This document shows, in pieces, positions 35,978 to 44,419 of a stretch of DNA of 64,000 nt (position 1 is its first letter; every line of letters begins with the position of its first letter). Source of the DNA: Cerasicoccus maritimus. Its GTDB lineage: Bacteria > Verrucomicrobiota > Verrucomicrobiia > Opitutales > Cerasicoccaceae. Location of the stretch: positions 1 to 64,000 of the forward strand of contig JAVDPD010000016.1 in the NCBI GenBank assembly GCA_031296935.1, written 5' to 3'. Under the pieces are notes generated by a model, which saw only the letters and a list, made by a program, of their open reading frames with translations, did not search any database and was not told the origin of the DNA. The position numbers and the translations under genes were made by a program.

Positions 35978-36001
35978 GTCGAAATAAATTATTTTAAAGA
36001 C

Positions 36002-36847
36002 TTAGGCAGGCTCTTCGACATTCTTTGGAGTTGTCTGCTCGGGATCTTCGGAAGGCTGCGGATTGCTTTGCGACGGATCGGTGCCGGATTCATCAGTGAT
36101 TATCGTCGTGTTGGGCTGCGACACGATAGTCGCATTGTTGGTCACTGTTACCTCGAAAGGAGTTGCACGTTCGATTTGTGCTGCAACGGTTTCAGCTTTA
36201 GCGATCGCTTCCGGTGAAGCCGGGCCTGAAGAGCCGCTGTCAGTCACGTTGAGAATGATGTGGGTTTCGCCTTCTGGCACACTGATGGTTTCGCCAGTGC
36301 CGGTGATTACGAACACGTCTCCATTAACGTTGGTGGTGGAGAATTGGCCAGTGGCAACATCGTAAGTGACGACCCAAACGGTGCCGCGGATGCCAGCAGA
36401 TGCAACCGGTGTGTTGATCGTGAAGCTGGAGCCGGCTTCGAGGTCGAGCTTACGGACTTCACCGATGATCTCACCATAGGCGAGGCTGGTATCAGTGGTG
36501 GACATGCTTGGGTCCTTTTTAAGACGCAGGTAAGAGCCGAGGGCCGGATCGTAGGCAGCCTGTTCGAAAGTGGTCACGTCGAACTTTGAATTCGGAGTCA
36601 CGTTGACGGAAGCGCCGTTGGAGAAGAGTAGCAAGGCGGTTGAGTTATCACCGGTGATGACGGTGTAGCCTTCGGAGAATTCCTGACCACGCTTGAGTGG
36701 GGTTGCGGCACCGGTATCATTCTCAACCAACTGGACGTTACCCTTAACGAGGAAGGCCTTGATGAGGCCAAGCTTCTCTTGGGCGGATGCAACATTCGCG
36801 AGACACAGCGCAGTAGCTGCGAGAGTGATAAACTTTAGGATTTTCAT
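36002..36847 (-). CDS. Secreted FecR-domain protein
   Basis: 281 residues. Signal peptide ending ANVASAQ. The FecR-like beta domain covers about 28-200: GNVQLVENDTGAATPLKRGQEFSEGYTVITGDNSTALLLFSNG, then VNVTPNSKFDV and VASAGIRGTVWVV, the last being the hallmark G-x-R-G-T segment. The C-terminal 60 residues are Thr/Ser/Pro/Glu-rich and probably disordered. No sigma factor or TonB receptor is adjacent, so this is the free-standing verrucomicrobial type rather than a FecIR pair. It is likely surface or periplasmic. Confidence 0.85.
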   Translation of the reverse strand: MKILKFITLAATALCLANVASAQEKLGLIKAFLVKGNVQLVENDTGAATPLKRGQEFSEGYTVITGDNSTALLLFSNGASVNVTPNSKFDVTTFEQAAYDPALGSYLRLKKDPSMSTTDTSLAYGEIIGEVRKLDLEAGSSFTINTPVASAGIRGTVWVVTYDVATGQFSTTNVNGDVFVITGTGETISVPEGETHIILNVTDSGSSGPASPEAIAKAETVAAQIERATPFEVTVTNNATIVSQPNTTIITDESGTDPSQSNPQPSEDPEQTTPKNVEEPA

Positions 36848-37059
36848 GGTCAGTACGTTAGAAAAATGGGTAATTTTGTGGCTGAAGGTTAGCAGTGTGT
36901 GACTGGCTGTTCAAGGAAAATCAACTCATCCCGGCATTAACAGATTGATGCGCGGAGTTGATATAGGTTTGCATTTCATTGAACACCGTTGTCATTATGC
37001 CGTCGCTGGTCAATGATTGATTCATCTAAGGTCTGAGATTTTAGCAAATTGTAACCTAA

Positions 37060-37818
37060 ATGAAAGCATTGGGAATCGATGTGGGGGGCTCAGGCACCAA
37101 AGCCGCTTTGGTGGATGTGCAAACTGGAGATTGGCTCACCGAGCGGCTGCGAATCGAGACGCCGCATCCGGCTAAGTACGAGGATTTACTTGAGGCTCTG
37201 CAAGCGATCATCGCTCACTTTGAATGGTCAGGGCCGGTAGGTTGTGGGTTCCCTGGCGTGATTCGCCAGCAAACCATCTTCACCGCGGCTAATTTGCACA
37301 AGTCCTTGGTCGGAAGTCGATTGGGAGAGGCGATGACCAAGGGGAAACAGCCTGCTTGGCTAATCAATGACGCCGATGCGGCTGGCCTCGCTGAAGTTCG
37401 TTTCGGACTGGGCAAGGAAAAGCCTGGTGTCGTCCTGTTCCTGACGATTGGTACGGGCATTGGCACGGCGTTCTTTGTGGATGGCAAGCTCGTGCCGAAT
37501 GCTGAGTTAGGCCATCTGCTGATGCAGGTGGGGAAAGGCAAGGTGATGGAGGCCGAGCATTATGCGGCGGATTCGGCACGCCATCGTGACGAACTTAAAT
37601 GGCCGGAATGGGCCAAGCGATTCGACGAGTTTTTACACGTGATACATGCGCTCACGCAGCCGGATGAGATCATTATTGGTGGAGGCGTGGCGAAAAAAGG
37701 GCATAAATTCTTGGATCACATTGATCCGCCGTGTCCACTTCATTTGGCGCAATTACAAAACCGCGCCGGAATCATCGGCGCGGCTTTGGCGGCGGCTGAG
37801 CGAGTTGCCAGTCGCTGA
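37060..37818 (+). CDS. ppgK: ROK-family (polyphosphate/ATP) glucokinase
   Basis: 252 residues. GIDVGGSGTKAALVD phosphate-1 motif; GCGFPGVI; WLINDADAAGLAEVRFG with the catalytic Asp; FLTIGTGIGTAFFVDGKL phosphate-2; NAELGHLLM. The short length and the ordering match PpgK-type kinases that phosphorylate glucose with polyphosphate or ATP. The ROK zinc cluster (CxCGxxGCxE) is absent, as is usual for this subfamily. Monocistronic. Confidence 0.88.
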   Translation: MKALGIDVGGSGTKAALVDVQTGDWLTERLRIETPHPAKYEDLLEALQAIIAHFEWSGPVGCGFPGVIRQQTIFTAANLHKSLVGSRLGEAMTKGKQPAWLINDADAAGLAEVRFGLGKEKPGVVLFLTIGTGIGTAFFVDGKLVPNAELGHLLMQVGKGKVMEAEHYAADSARHRDELKWPEWAKRFDEFLHVIHALTQPDEIIIGGGVAKKGHKFLDHIDPPCPLHLAQLQNRAGIIGAALAAAERVASR

Positions 37819-37832
37819 TCTCTAAAAGGGCG

Positions 37833-37970
37833 TTAGACGTTGTGCTCGATCACGAGTACGGACGCTTCACCTTCCTTCTTCTTGTCCTTGTCTTTCTTTT
37901 GGCAAGGGCAGGCAGCAGCGATGCTGGCTCCGAAGGCAAAGATGGAAATGATAGCAATGAACTTTTTCAT
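37833..37970 (-). CDS. Very small secreted Lys/Asp-rich protein
   Basis: 45 residues from ATG 37970: signal peptide KKFIAIISIFAFGASIAAA, then CPCQKKDKDKKKEGEASVLVIEHNV. It has a CxC pair straight after the cleavage site, so it could bind metal or be a lipoprotein-like anchor, but there is no firm evidence. Similar tiny proteins are often overlooked. The longer frame to 38027 is less likely. Convergent with ppgK. Confidence 0.5.
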   Translation of the reverse strand: MKKFIAIISIFAFGASIAAACPCQKKDKDKKKEGEASVLVIEHNV

Positions 37971-38087
37971 GATTTTGTTTATTGGAGGGTTGCTTGCTTG
38001 GTGAGTATTAGGCTGCACCAAAGTCATTTTTGATAAAACAGCAAGTCGCGGAATAAGTTTCCTGAATTTATCGATGCAGGCTTACTT

Positions 38088-39476
38088 TTATCCTTCGTTG
38101 ATGAGATCCAGGCAGTCTTCGAGTGGGTAGGACCAGATCTCGCTCAGTGTAGGGTGATACCAATGCACTTTGAGCAAATCCGCCAGCGTGGTGCCCAGGC
38201 TAACCCCGACCGCGAGTGCATGAATCAGCTCTGAGGCATCCTTACCAACGCATTCTGCGGCGAGCACTTTGCCAGTTGCCTTGTCGGCCCAGGTCTTCAC
38301 GTAGCCGTATTTGGCCTCCATGAGGATGGACTTGCCGTGGTCGTCGAACGGGTAATCCGCCGAAACAAAGTCGATGCCGCGCTGGGTCATTTCGGCCTCG
38401 GTTAGGCCGACGTGGCCGATCTGCGGGTCGGTAAAGACCACGCTCAGCAGCGTATCGTAATTAACTGGCTCCACTGGCTGCCCGAAGGCGTGCTTAGCGG
38501 CGAGCTCACCCTGCATAATGGCGATGTGGACAATTTCGTGCGGCCCGGCGACGTCGCCTGCGGCGTAAATGTGCGGGTTGGTTGTCTGCTGGTTGGCGTT
38601 GGTGACGAGGTGTCCGCTCTGGCGCGTTTCCAAACCGGCGGCTTCGATGGCCAGGCCCGCGGTGTTCGGTTTGCGGCCGAGGGCGTTGAAGAGGTGCTTG
38701 GCTTCGCGGACAACTGTTTCGCCTGCGTGTTCGAAGGTGACGCGATAGCCGTCGTCCGTTTTTTCGACCTGTTTCAGAGCGGTGTCGGTGATCAGCTCGA
38801 TGCCTTCGTCGCGGAAGGCTTGCTCGACGACTTTGGCTGCTTCGGGCGAGACTTCTTTTAAAATATGGGGGCTACGTTGGATCTGGGTGATCTTACTGCC
38901 AGCGCGGTGGAGGAACTGCGCCAGCTCGCAGGCGACGATTCCGCCGCCGAGCACGATGACCGACTCCGGCAGGAAATCCAGCTCCAGCACGTCGTCACTC
39001 GTCCACACGGGCACATCGCTCAGGCCGGGCACGGGCGGGAAATTGACCACCGAGCCCGTCGCCACCATGATCTTGTTGGCCGTGAGGACTGTGCCATCGT
39101 CAAGGGTGACCTCGCGTTCGCCGGTGAACTTCGCCTGGTTGCGATACAGCGTGAACCGGTCGCTCTGGAGCTGCTCTTGGCGGTATTCGGAAAACTCGTC
39201 GATCATCCGCAACTTGCGCTGATGCAGCTCGGACATGTCGACCTTGGCGCTGGGGATATCCAGCCCGAACCGCTTGCCTTGCTGGGCGAGGTGCAGGACT
39301 TCGGCAGAATAAATCAGCGTTTTTGAGGGCATGCAGCCACGCAGGATGCACAGGCCGCCGAGGGTTGCCGCGCCGTCGACGATGGCGACGCGGTCGCTGT
39401 GTTCACGGGCTGTGCGCGCTGCCGCGTAGCCTCCGCTGCCTCCGCCAATGACGAGAAAATCGAAGTGGGTGCTCAT
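38088..39476 (-). CDS. Pyridine nucleotide-disulfide oxidoreductase (dihydrolipoamide dehydrogenase-like)
   Basis: About 462 residues. FAD loop VIGGGSGGYAAARTA; redox disulfide Cys43-Cys48 in GGLCILRGCMPSK; NAD loop VIVLGGGIVACELAQFL; second FAD segment IYAAGDVAGP; C-terminal catalytic HWYHPTLSEIW, where lipoamide dehydrogenases have the HAHPTxSE active-site His-Glu. The disulfide loop (CILRGC) differs from the usual CLNxGC, so the substrate may not be lipoamide: other small disulfides or quinones are possible. No 2-oxoacid dehydrogenase genes nearby. Start MSTHFDFLVIGGG at ATG 39476. Confidence 0.9.
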   Translation of the reverse strand: MSTHFDFLVIGGGSGGYAAARTAREHSDRVAIVDGAATLGGLCILRGCMPSKTLIYSAEVLHLAQQGKRFGLDIPSAKVDMSELHQRKLRMIDEFSEYRQEQLQSDRFTLYRNQAKFTGEREVTLDDGTVLTANKIMVATGSVVNFPPVPGLSDVPVWTSDDVLELDFLPESVIVLGGGIVACELAQFLHRAGSKITQIQRSPHILKEVSPEAAKVVEQAFRDEGIELITDTALKQVEKTDDGYRVTFEHAGETVVREAKHLFNALGRKPNTAGLAIEAAGLETRQSGHLVTNANQQTTNPHIYAAGDVAGPHEIVHIAIMQGELAAKHAFGQPVEPVNYDTLLSVVFTDPQIGHVGLTEAEMTQRGIDFVSADYPFDDHGKSILMEAKYGYVKTWADKATGKVLAAECVGKDASELIHALAVGVSLGTTLADLLKVHWYHPTLSEIWSYPLEDCLDLINEG

Positions 39477-39894
39477 TGGATGACAGTTGAGCCAGTTTAC
39501 GAGCAAAAGGCAAGCGGTGCGCTTGATCTTCTCGCGCACGCAGAATCAGGTAAATTTTTGCGATTTTCTGCGGTTTAAGGTCCTGAAAATGCGTTAGTTC
39601 TATAAGTTGATGGAAATGAATGACTTAAGGAAAATGGAACTTTAAAACTAGCACTTTTATGCCATTTTTGGGGCTATTTGGGGCAAAAACATGGCATCTA
39701 AAGCAAACTTTTGGCCTCGGGAGGTGGCTTTGGCGGTTGATCGAAGTGCCTTTTTTTCAGCTAACCGCATGATGGCTGGCTTGCATGCTGGCGGGGAGAT
39801 GTGGGGCAGGACGCGACAATTTCTGGGGCTGAGCTTGCTCGCCAACACTTGAATCCAGCTTGTCACTGCTTGAAAAGTCATCAACCATACCTGC
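39477..39894. other. Intergenic region of about 420 bases between divergent genes
   Basis: AT-rich near 39590-39670. It holds the promoters of the flavoprotein and the recombinase, though no exact boxes could be assigned, and a 53-codon open frame on the plus strand (see the separate entry). Confidence 0.5.
39691..39852 (+). CDS. Candidate small protein upstream of the XerC-type gene
   Basis: 53 codons, ATG 39691 preceded by GGGGCAAAAAC. The product is basic and amphipathic, beginning MASKANFWPREVALAVDRSA. No family recognised. It could be spurious, and only conservation in relatives would settle it. Confidence 0.25.
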   Translation: MASKANFWPREVALAVDRSAFFSANRMMAGLHAGGEMWGRTRQFLGLSLLANT

Positions 39895-40818
39895 ATGGGA
39901 GACGCCGTTGACGCCGAAAGACCAGAGCTCGCCGCTATCGATGCATTTTTGCGGCACCTCAGCAGCGAGCGTCGGGTCTCTGAATACACGGTGCGGAACT
40001 ATGGCGCTGCGTTGAGGCGGTTTGCAGATTTCCTGCGTGGTCGTGGGTGGGAGGGCGACTGGAATGCAGTGGTCCCGGCCCAGGCGCGTGGCTACTTGAT
40101 TGAATCCCAGCGGGATCTCTCGCGTCGCACGGTGCACAACCATTTTTCCGGGTTGCGAACCTTTTTCCATTGGCGGCGCCAACGCGGTGCTACGGCTAAT
40201 CCGCTGGCGGGCATCAGCTTGCCGAAGCTGCCGAAATCGCTCCCCAAATTCCTCACGGAGAAGCAGATGAAAACCCTGCTCGACGGTCCGATGCGCCTCC
40301 TTGATAACGAGTCCATTGAGCCCTTCATGGCTTGGCGCGACCGTCTGATGATGGAGTTGCTTTACGGCGCCGGTCTGCGCGTCAGCGAGTTGGTGTCGCT
40401 CAACTACGGCATGATTGACCCGCAGGGTGTCGCGCGCGTCGTGGGCAAAGGGCAAAAGGAGCGCCTGTGCCCGATTGGTAAAGTCGCACTCGTAGTCATG
40501 GAGAAATTTAAGCGGGAGTTTGCGCCACGCACTGACCGTGACGCGGCAATCCTGGTCAGCGAAAAGGGCAAGCGCATCACTGTGCGCCAAGTCCAGCTGA
40601 TACTGAAAAAATACCTTGGGCTGGCCGACTTGCCGATGGATCTTTCGCCGCATAAGCTGCGTCACAGCTACGCCACGCATTTACTCAATCATGGGGCCGA
40701 CTTGCGCATCGTTCAAGAGCTGCTCGGGCACGCCAGCCTCTCGACCACGCAGATCTACACCCATGTAGGCGTCGCCCGTCTGCAAGAAGCCCACCGACGC
40801 GCACACCCTCGCGCCTGA
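39895..40818 (+). CDS. xerC: Tyrosine recombinase (XerC/XerD type)
   Basis: 307 residues. N-terminal SAM-like core-binding domain (about 12-95), then the catalytic domain with all active residues: Arg in [16 protein letters not shown], Lys in [14 protein letters not shown], His-x-x-Arg in [21 protein letters not shown], then [16 protein letters not shown] with the His and nucleophilic Tyr. It is the size and pattern of chromosomal dimer-resolution recombinases rather than of phage integrases. No adjacent attachment site or mobile genes. Confidence 0.9.
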   Translation: MGDAVDAERPELAAIDAFLRHLSSERRVSEYTVRNYGAALRRFADFLRGRGWEGDWNAVVPAQARGYLIESQRDLSRRTVHNHFSGLRTFFHWRRQRGATANPLAGISLPKLPKSLPKFLTEKQMKTLLDGPMRLLDNESIEPFMAWRDRLMMELLYGAGLRVSELVSLNYGMIDPQGVARVVGKGQKERLCPIGKVALVVMEKFKREFAPRTDRDAAILVSEKGKRITVRQVQLILKKYLGLADLPMDLSPHKLRHSYATHLLNHGADLRIVQELLGHASLSTTQIYTHVGVARLQEAHRRAHPRA

Positions 40819-40948
40819 GCGCTGTTCATCTATGTTGGCCGATGAGGCCACAGTGGTTTTTCGCGTCCAGCAAGGTGCCTTGAGCGCGGCGTGCTTCCAG
40901 TCAACGGCTCGCGTGCTTGGGGCGTCAAAAAACAACGGGCGCAAACGA

Positions 40949-41422
40949 TTATACAAATACCAGGCGCAGGCGGGTTTTGCGGGAGGTGTATTGGGCGGCG
41001 AGCTGCTCGATGTAGTCCTGCGAGTGGTTGTAGGTCTGCTGGCGTTTGCTGGTGAAGTAGCGTCCGGGTGGGCAGACGGTGCGACGCAGGCCGGTGATCA
41101 GGATGATGGCTTCGCGGCAGCCGCCGACGGTGCGCAGGGCCTGCATAATGGCCGGGCGCAGGAAAATGGGATCGTTGTCGCAGCCCTTCAGGTCGCAGTG
41201 GGCGACGCCGGTGTGGCGGCTGCCCGCCAGGTGGAGGCTGAGCAGTTTTTCGACGACTTTGTTGAGCTCGGTCAGGTCGCTGTCGTTGTTGCGCTGGGCA
41301 AAGTCGACCGCGGACTGCACCTGCCGCGCCAGCTCCGCATCGCTCTCCGTGGCCAGGTGGAGCAATTGGTTGAGCGCCTGCAGGTTGATCTCGGGCTCAC
41401 TGTCTGTTTGGCGTTCTGACAT
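40949..41422 (-). CDS. Conserved-looking hypothetical protein
   Basis: 157 residues, Gln/Leu-rich helical first half (NLQALNQLLHLATESDAELARQVQSAV), then SLHLAGSRHTGVAHCDLKGCDNDPIF and AIILITGLRRTVCPPGRYF. No signal peptide or membrane helix. Three clustered Cys/His (HCDLKGC) could hold a metal. Family not recognised. Downstream of the GxxExxY cassette on the same strand; before the insertion it may have followed nrdR directly. Confidence 0.6.
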   Translation of the reverse strand: MSERQTDSEPEINLQALNQLLHLATESDAELARQVQSAVDFAQRNNDSDLTELNKVVEKLLSLHLAGSRHTGVAHCDLKGCDNDPIFLRPAIMQALRTVGGCREAIILITGLRRTVCPPGRYFTSKRQQTYNHSQDYIEQLAAQYTSRKTRLRLVFV

Positions 41423-41430
41423 GTTGTTTA

Positions 41431-41879
41431 TCCCGCAGAGGCGCGGAGGCGCAGAGCGGGGTTGGGGCTAGAGACCATTCACACAGCGTGTGATCCCTTC
41501 TTTCAAGAGGGATTCATTGAAATTGAGTAGATAGCCAAGTTTGCAACCGGTGAGACGGAGGTAGGTTTGGGTTTGCTTTTTGTGTGTCGGAGAAACCTTC
41601 TCCACCGATTTTAATTCGATCAGGACCTTGTCGTTGACGATTAAATCGGCGCGAAAACCTTCGTCGAAGACCACATTCTTATAGCGAATCTTGATGGGGA
41701 CTTGTCGCTCGGCGCGTAACCCACGTTCAGCGAGTTCACTGGCCAGCGCGATTTCATAAACACTCTCCAGTAAGCCGGGTCCGAGTTCACGGTGAACTTC
41801 AATTGCGGCCTCAATGACCTGCGTACCGATGTCGTTTTCGTTCATCCCCAAATCTCTGCGTCTCTGCGCCTCAGCGGGA
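41431..41879. mobile_element. GxxExxY cassette bracketed by imperfect inverted repeats
   Basis: The arms 41431-41456 and 41854-41879 match in inverted orientation at 23 of 26 positions and have the CGCAGAG-CGCAGAG repetitive character often seen beside GxxExxY genes. No transposase, so mobility is inferred from the layout. Confidence 0.55.
41468..41845 (-). CDS. GxxExxY protein (PD-(D/E)XK nuclease-like fold)
   Basis: 125 residues from ATG 41845. Hallmark ELGPGLLESVYE, then DEGFRADLIVNDKVLIELKSVEKV, which has the D-x(n)-E-x-K spacing of a restriction-nuclease-like fold, and a final LRLTGCKLGYLLNFN. The family is widespread, often in multiple copies per genome, and its role is not established. 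Sits in a small repeat-bounded cassette. Confidence 0.9.
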   Translation of the reverse strand: MNENDIGTQVIEAAIEVHRELGPGLLESVYEIALASELAERGLRAERQVPIKIRYKNVVFDEGFRADLIVNDKVLIELKSVEKVSPTHKKQTQTYLRLTGCKLGYLLNFNESLLKEGITRCVNGL

Positions 41880-41902
41880 AAAATTCGTTCGCTGGGCTCG
41901 CG

Positions 41903-42358
41903 TTACTGGACGATTTTGAGGTCGCTGATTTCCTGGGCGAGCTCCTCGATGTCGCGGAAGTCTTTGTAGACGCTGGCGAAGCGGACGTAGGCGATCTGGT
42001 CGATTTCCTTGAGGCGGCGCATGATGTGCTCGCCGATGGATTCGCTGGGGATCTCGCTGCCGTGCTCGCGCTCGAGCTCGTCGATGATCTCGACGATCAT
42101 CATTTCGATTTGTTCGGCTTCGATGGGGCGCTTTTCAGCGGCGCGGCGGATGCCGGCCAACATCTTGGCGCGATCGAATTCCTCGCGGACGCCATTGCGT
42201 TTCACCACAACGAGGCCTTCGCGAAGGATTTCCTCAATGGTGGTGAAGCGGTAGCCGCATCCGAGGCACTGGCGCCGCCGCCGGATGGAAAGGTTGTTTT
42301 TGCCGAGGCGGGTGTCCAAGACCTTGGTGTCGGCGTGGGTGCATTTGGGACACTGCAT
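41903..42358 (-). CDS. nrdR: Transcriptional repressor NrdR
   Basis: 151 residues. A zinc ribbon [17 protein letters not shown]...CLGCGYRF and an ATP-cone domain starting [23 protein letters not shown]. Represses ribonucleotide reductase genes in response to dATP/ATP. Only the gene itself is here; no nrd genes are adjacent. Preceded by pabA/trpG on the same strand. Confidence 0.97.
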   Translation of the reverse strand: MQCPKCTHADTKVLDTRLGKNNLSIRRRRQCLGCGYRFTTIEEILREGLVVVKRNGVREEFDRAKMLAGIRRAAEKRPIEAEQIEMMIVEIIDELEREHGSEIPSESIGEHIMRRLKEIDQIAYVRFASVYKDFRDIEELAQEISDLKIVQ

Positions 42359-42397
42359 GATCTAAACGTTGAGCAATCGGGGATGGCTGCGGCCTGC

Positions 42398-42991
42398 TCA
42401 ATTGGCCGATAGTTGTAGGAAATTCTCCAGTAGCTTCATGCCGTGCGCCGTGGCGTAGGATTCGGGGTGAAACTGCACGCCGTAGACGGGCAGCTCCTGG
42501 TGGCGCATGCCCATGATTTCGTTGGCGCTGTCGGCGTAGTCGGGGTCGTCCACCCAGGCGGTGACTTCGAGGCAGTCGGGGAGGGTGGCCTTTTCGACCA
42601 AAAGCGAGTGATAGCGCGTGGCGGGGAAGTCTTGCGGAATGCCGTTGAAGACATCGCTGTCGGTGTGTTTGACGGGAGACGTCTTGCCGTGCATGAGGCG
42701 GTTGGCGCGAATCACGTTGCCACCGAAATACTGGCCAATGCACTGGTGGCCAAGGCAAACGCCCAGCAGCGGGACCTTGCCCGCAAAGGCTTCAATCATC
42801 GCCATGCTGACCCCGGCTTCGGTCGGTGAACAGGGCCCCGGCGACAGCAAAACACGGTCTGGCTTAAGCGCCACGGCTTCCTCCGGCGTGATCTCATTGT
42901 TGCGGAACACGCGTTGCTCCACCCCGAGCTGTCCGAAATACTGGACCAGATTGTAAGTGAAGGAGTCGAAATTGTCGATAACCAGAAGCAT
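42398..42991 (-). CDS. pabA: Aminodeoxychorismate/anthranilate synthase glutamine amidotransferase subunit
   Basis: 197 residues, class I glutaminase. [20 protein letters not shown]-terminus; [31 protein letters not shown] with the catalytic Cys; [13 protein letters not shown] with the His and Glu. Delivers ammonia for p-aminobenzoate or anthranilate. PabA and TrpG cannot be separated from sequence alone. The synthase large subunit is not next to it. Confidence 0.93.
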   Translation of the reverse strand: MLLVIDNFDSFTYNLVQYFGQLGVEQRVFRNNEITPEEAVALKPDRVLLSPGPCSPTEAGVSMAMIEAFAGKVPLLGVCLGHQCIGQYFGGNVIRANRLMHGKTSPVKHTDSDVFNGIPQDFPATRYHSLLVEKATLPDCLEVTAWVDDPDYADSANEIMGMRHQELPVYGVQFHPESYATAHGMKLLENFLQLSAN

Positions 42992-43081
42992 GATTGGAAT
43001 CGGCTAGACTGCATTCTGCCCCACAAATAGTCAATATCCTACTTTCCCCACTAAATGTAGGGTTTTTGGCGCTGTATTTCC

Positions 43082-43189
43082 GGAACGCGAAGCTTCAGCG
43101 AGTGTTATTTCGGCGCATAGACCCAATTCCTTTGAAAATCTAACTTTGGTGTGGCCCCAGCGCAAACACTCGCTGAAGCTTCGCGTTCC
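43082..43189. repeat. 25-bp perfect inverted repeat upstream of tgt
   Basis: Arms 43082-43106 and 43165-43189 are exact complements, 58 bases apart, with the second arm ending five bases before the tgt start codon. The core GCTTCAGCGAGTG/CACTCGCTGAAGC is REP-like. In RNA it would place the tgt translation start next to a long stem. Confidence 0.75.
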
Positions 43190-43194
43190 TTTTT

Positions 43195-44322
43195 ATGACG
43201 AACTCCTTCCAGCTTCTTCAAGGCGAGGCCAATGGGCCGCGGCGCGGACGCGTCTTTACGCGTCATGGCGAGATCGAAACGCCCATTTTCATGCCCGTGG
43301 GCACGCAAGCCACGGTCAAGGCGCTGACGCCGGCGCAGGTGGAGGAAGTCGGTGCGCAGATCATCCTGGGCAACACCTACCACCTGAATTTGCGTCCGGG
43401 CTCGGAGCTCGTTGCGCAGTTGGGCGGCTTGCACAATTTCATGAGCTGGAACAAGCCCATCCTCACCGACAGCGGCGGCTTCCAGGTGTTTTCCCTGGCC
43501 AAGCTGCGTAAGATTACGGACAAGGGCATCGCGTTTCAGAGCCACATTGATGGGCGTAAAATCTTTCTTGGGCCGCGTGAGTGCTTCGACATCCAGCGCA
43601 ATCTCGGCACGGACATCGCGATGGTGCTCGACGAGTGTCCGCCGTTCCCCTGCGACGAAAAGGACTGCCGCTCCGCGGTCGATCGCACCATCCGCTGGGC
43701 GCGTGAGTTTAAGGAAATTGCCGCCGGTGAAGGCTGGCTCGAGGCCGGGCACCACGCCTTTGGCATCGTGCAAGGCTCTGTTTTTGAAGATCAGCGCAAG
43801 GAATGTGCGCAGGCGCTGGTGGACATCGGTTTTCCCGGCTACGCGGTGGGCGGCGTGAGCGTGGGCGAGCCCGAGCCCGAAATGCTGCGGCAGGTCGCGG
43901 CGAGCATTCCCGAGCTGCCCGCCGACAAGCCTCGCTACGTGATGGGCGTCGGCACGCCGCCGCAGCTTTTAAAGATGATTGCGCTTGGCGCGGATATGTT
44001 TGACTGCGTGATGCCGACGCGTTTGGCGCGCCACGCCAATGTCTTTACGCCCGATGGTACGATCAATTTGCGCAATGAACGTTTCAAATTTGACGAGTCT
44101 CCCATCGTCGAAGGTATGGATAATTATACCTGCCGCACGTTCAGTCGCGCCTATTTGCGTCACCTGGTTATGTCGAACGAGTTGCTTGCGCACACGCTCT
44201 TGTCGCTGCACAACGTGCATTTCTTCCTCGATTTGATGCGACAGGCGCGGGAGCACATTGAGCTTGGGGATTTTGCTCAATGGTCTGGGCAATGGATTGA
44301 GCGCTACAATTTTCCAAGGTAA
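43195..44322 (+). CDS. tgt: Queuine/preQ1 tRNA-guanine transglycosylase with a reduced zinc site
   Basis: 375 residues. Exchanges guanine 34 of GUN-anticodon tRNAs for preQ1. TPIFMPVGTQATVKALTP; the catalytic Asp in LTDSGGFQVFSL; AVGGVSVGEP; YVMGVGTPPQLL; and the nucleophile Asp in DCVMPTRLARHANVFTPDG. The zinc site normally has Cys-x-Cys-x2-Cys and His. Here the aligned positions read Met308-x-Asn310-x2-Cys313 with His339, so two cysteines are missing. Otherwise the protein is intact and probably active. Monocistronic, behind an inverted repeat. Confidence 0.95.
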   Translation: MTNSFQLLQGEANGPRRGRVFTRHGEIETPIFMPVGTQATVKALTPAQVEEVGAQIILGNTYHLNLRPGSELVAQLGGLHNFMSWNKPILTDSGGFQVFSLAKLRKITDKGIAFQSHIDGRKIFLGPRECFDIQRNLGTDIAMVLDECPPFPCDEKDCRSAVDRTIRWAREFKEIAAGEGWLEAGHHAFGIVQGSVFEDQRKECAQALVDIGFPGYAVGGVSVGEPEPEMLRQVAASIPELPADKPRYVMGVGTPPQLLKMIALGADMFDCVMPTRLARHANVFTPDGTINLRNERFKFDESPIVEGMDNYTCRTFSRAYLRHLVMSNELLAHTLLSLHNVHFFLDLMRQAREHIELGDFAQWSGQWIERYNFPR

Positions 44323-44419
44323 TTCCCCGTCATTAGTATACGTAATTATGCAAAATGTATTAAGGGGTGGACTTTAGGAGAGAATTATTGCAGTTTTGTC
44401 ATTATCGCCATTCTCCGAA

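Noticed and set aside
39895..40818. XerC-type recombinase as the integrase of a genomic island
   Set aside because: It has the length and motifs of chromosomal Xer proteins, with no tRNA, attachment repeats or mobile genes around it.
43105..43773. Long minus-strand open frame opposite tgt
   Set aside because: Shadow of a GC-rich gene; composition without domain and no start signals.
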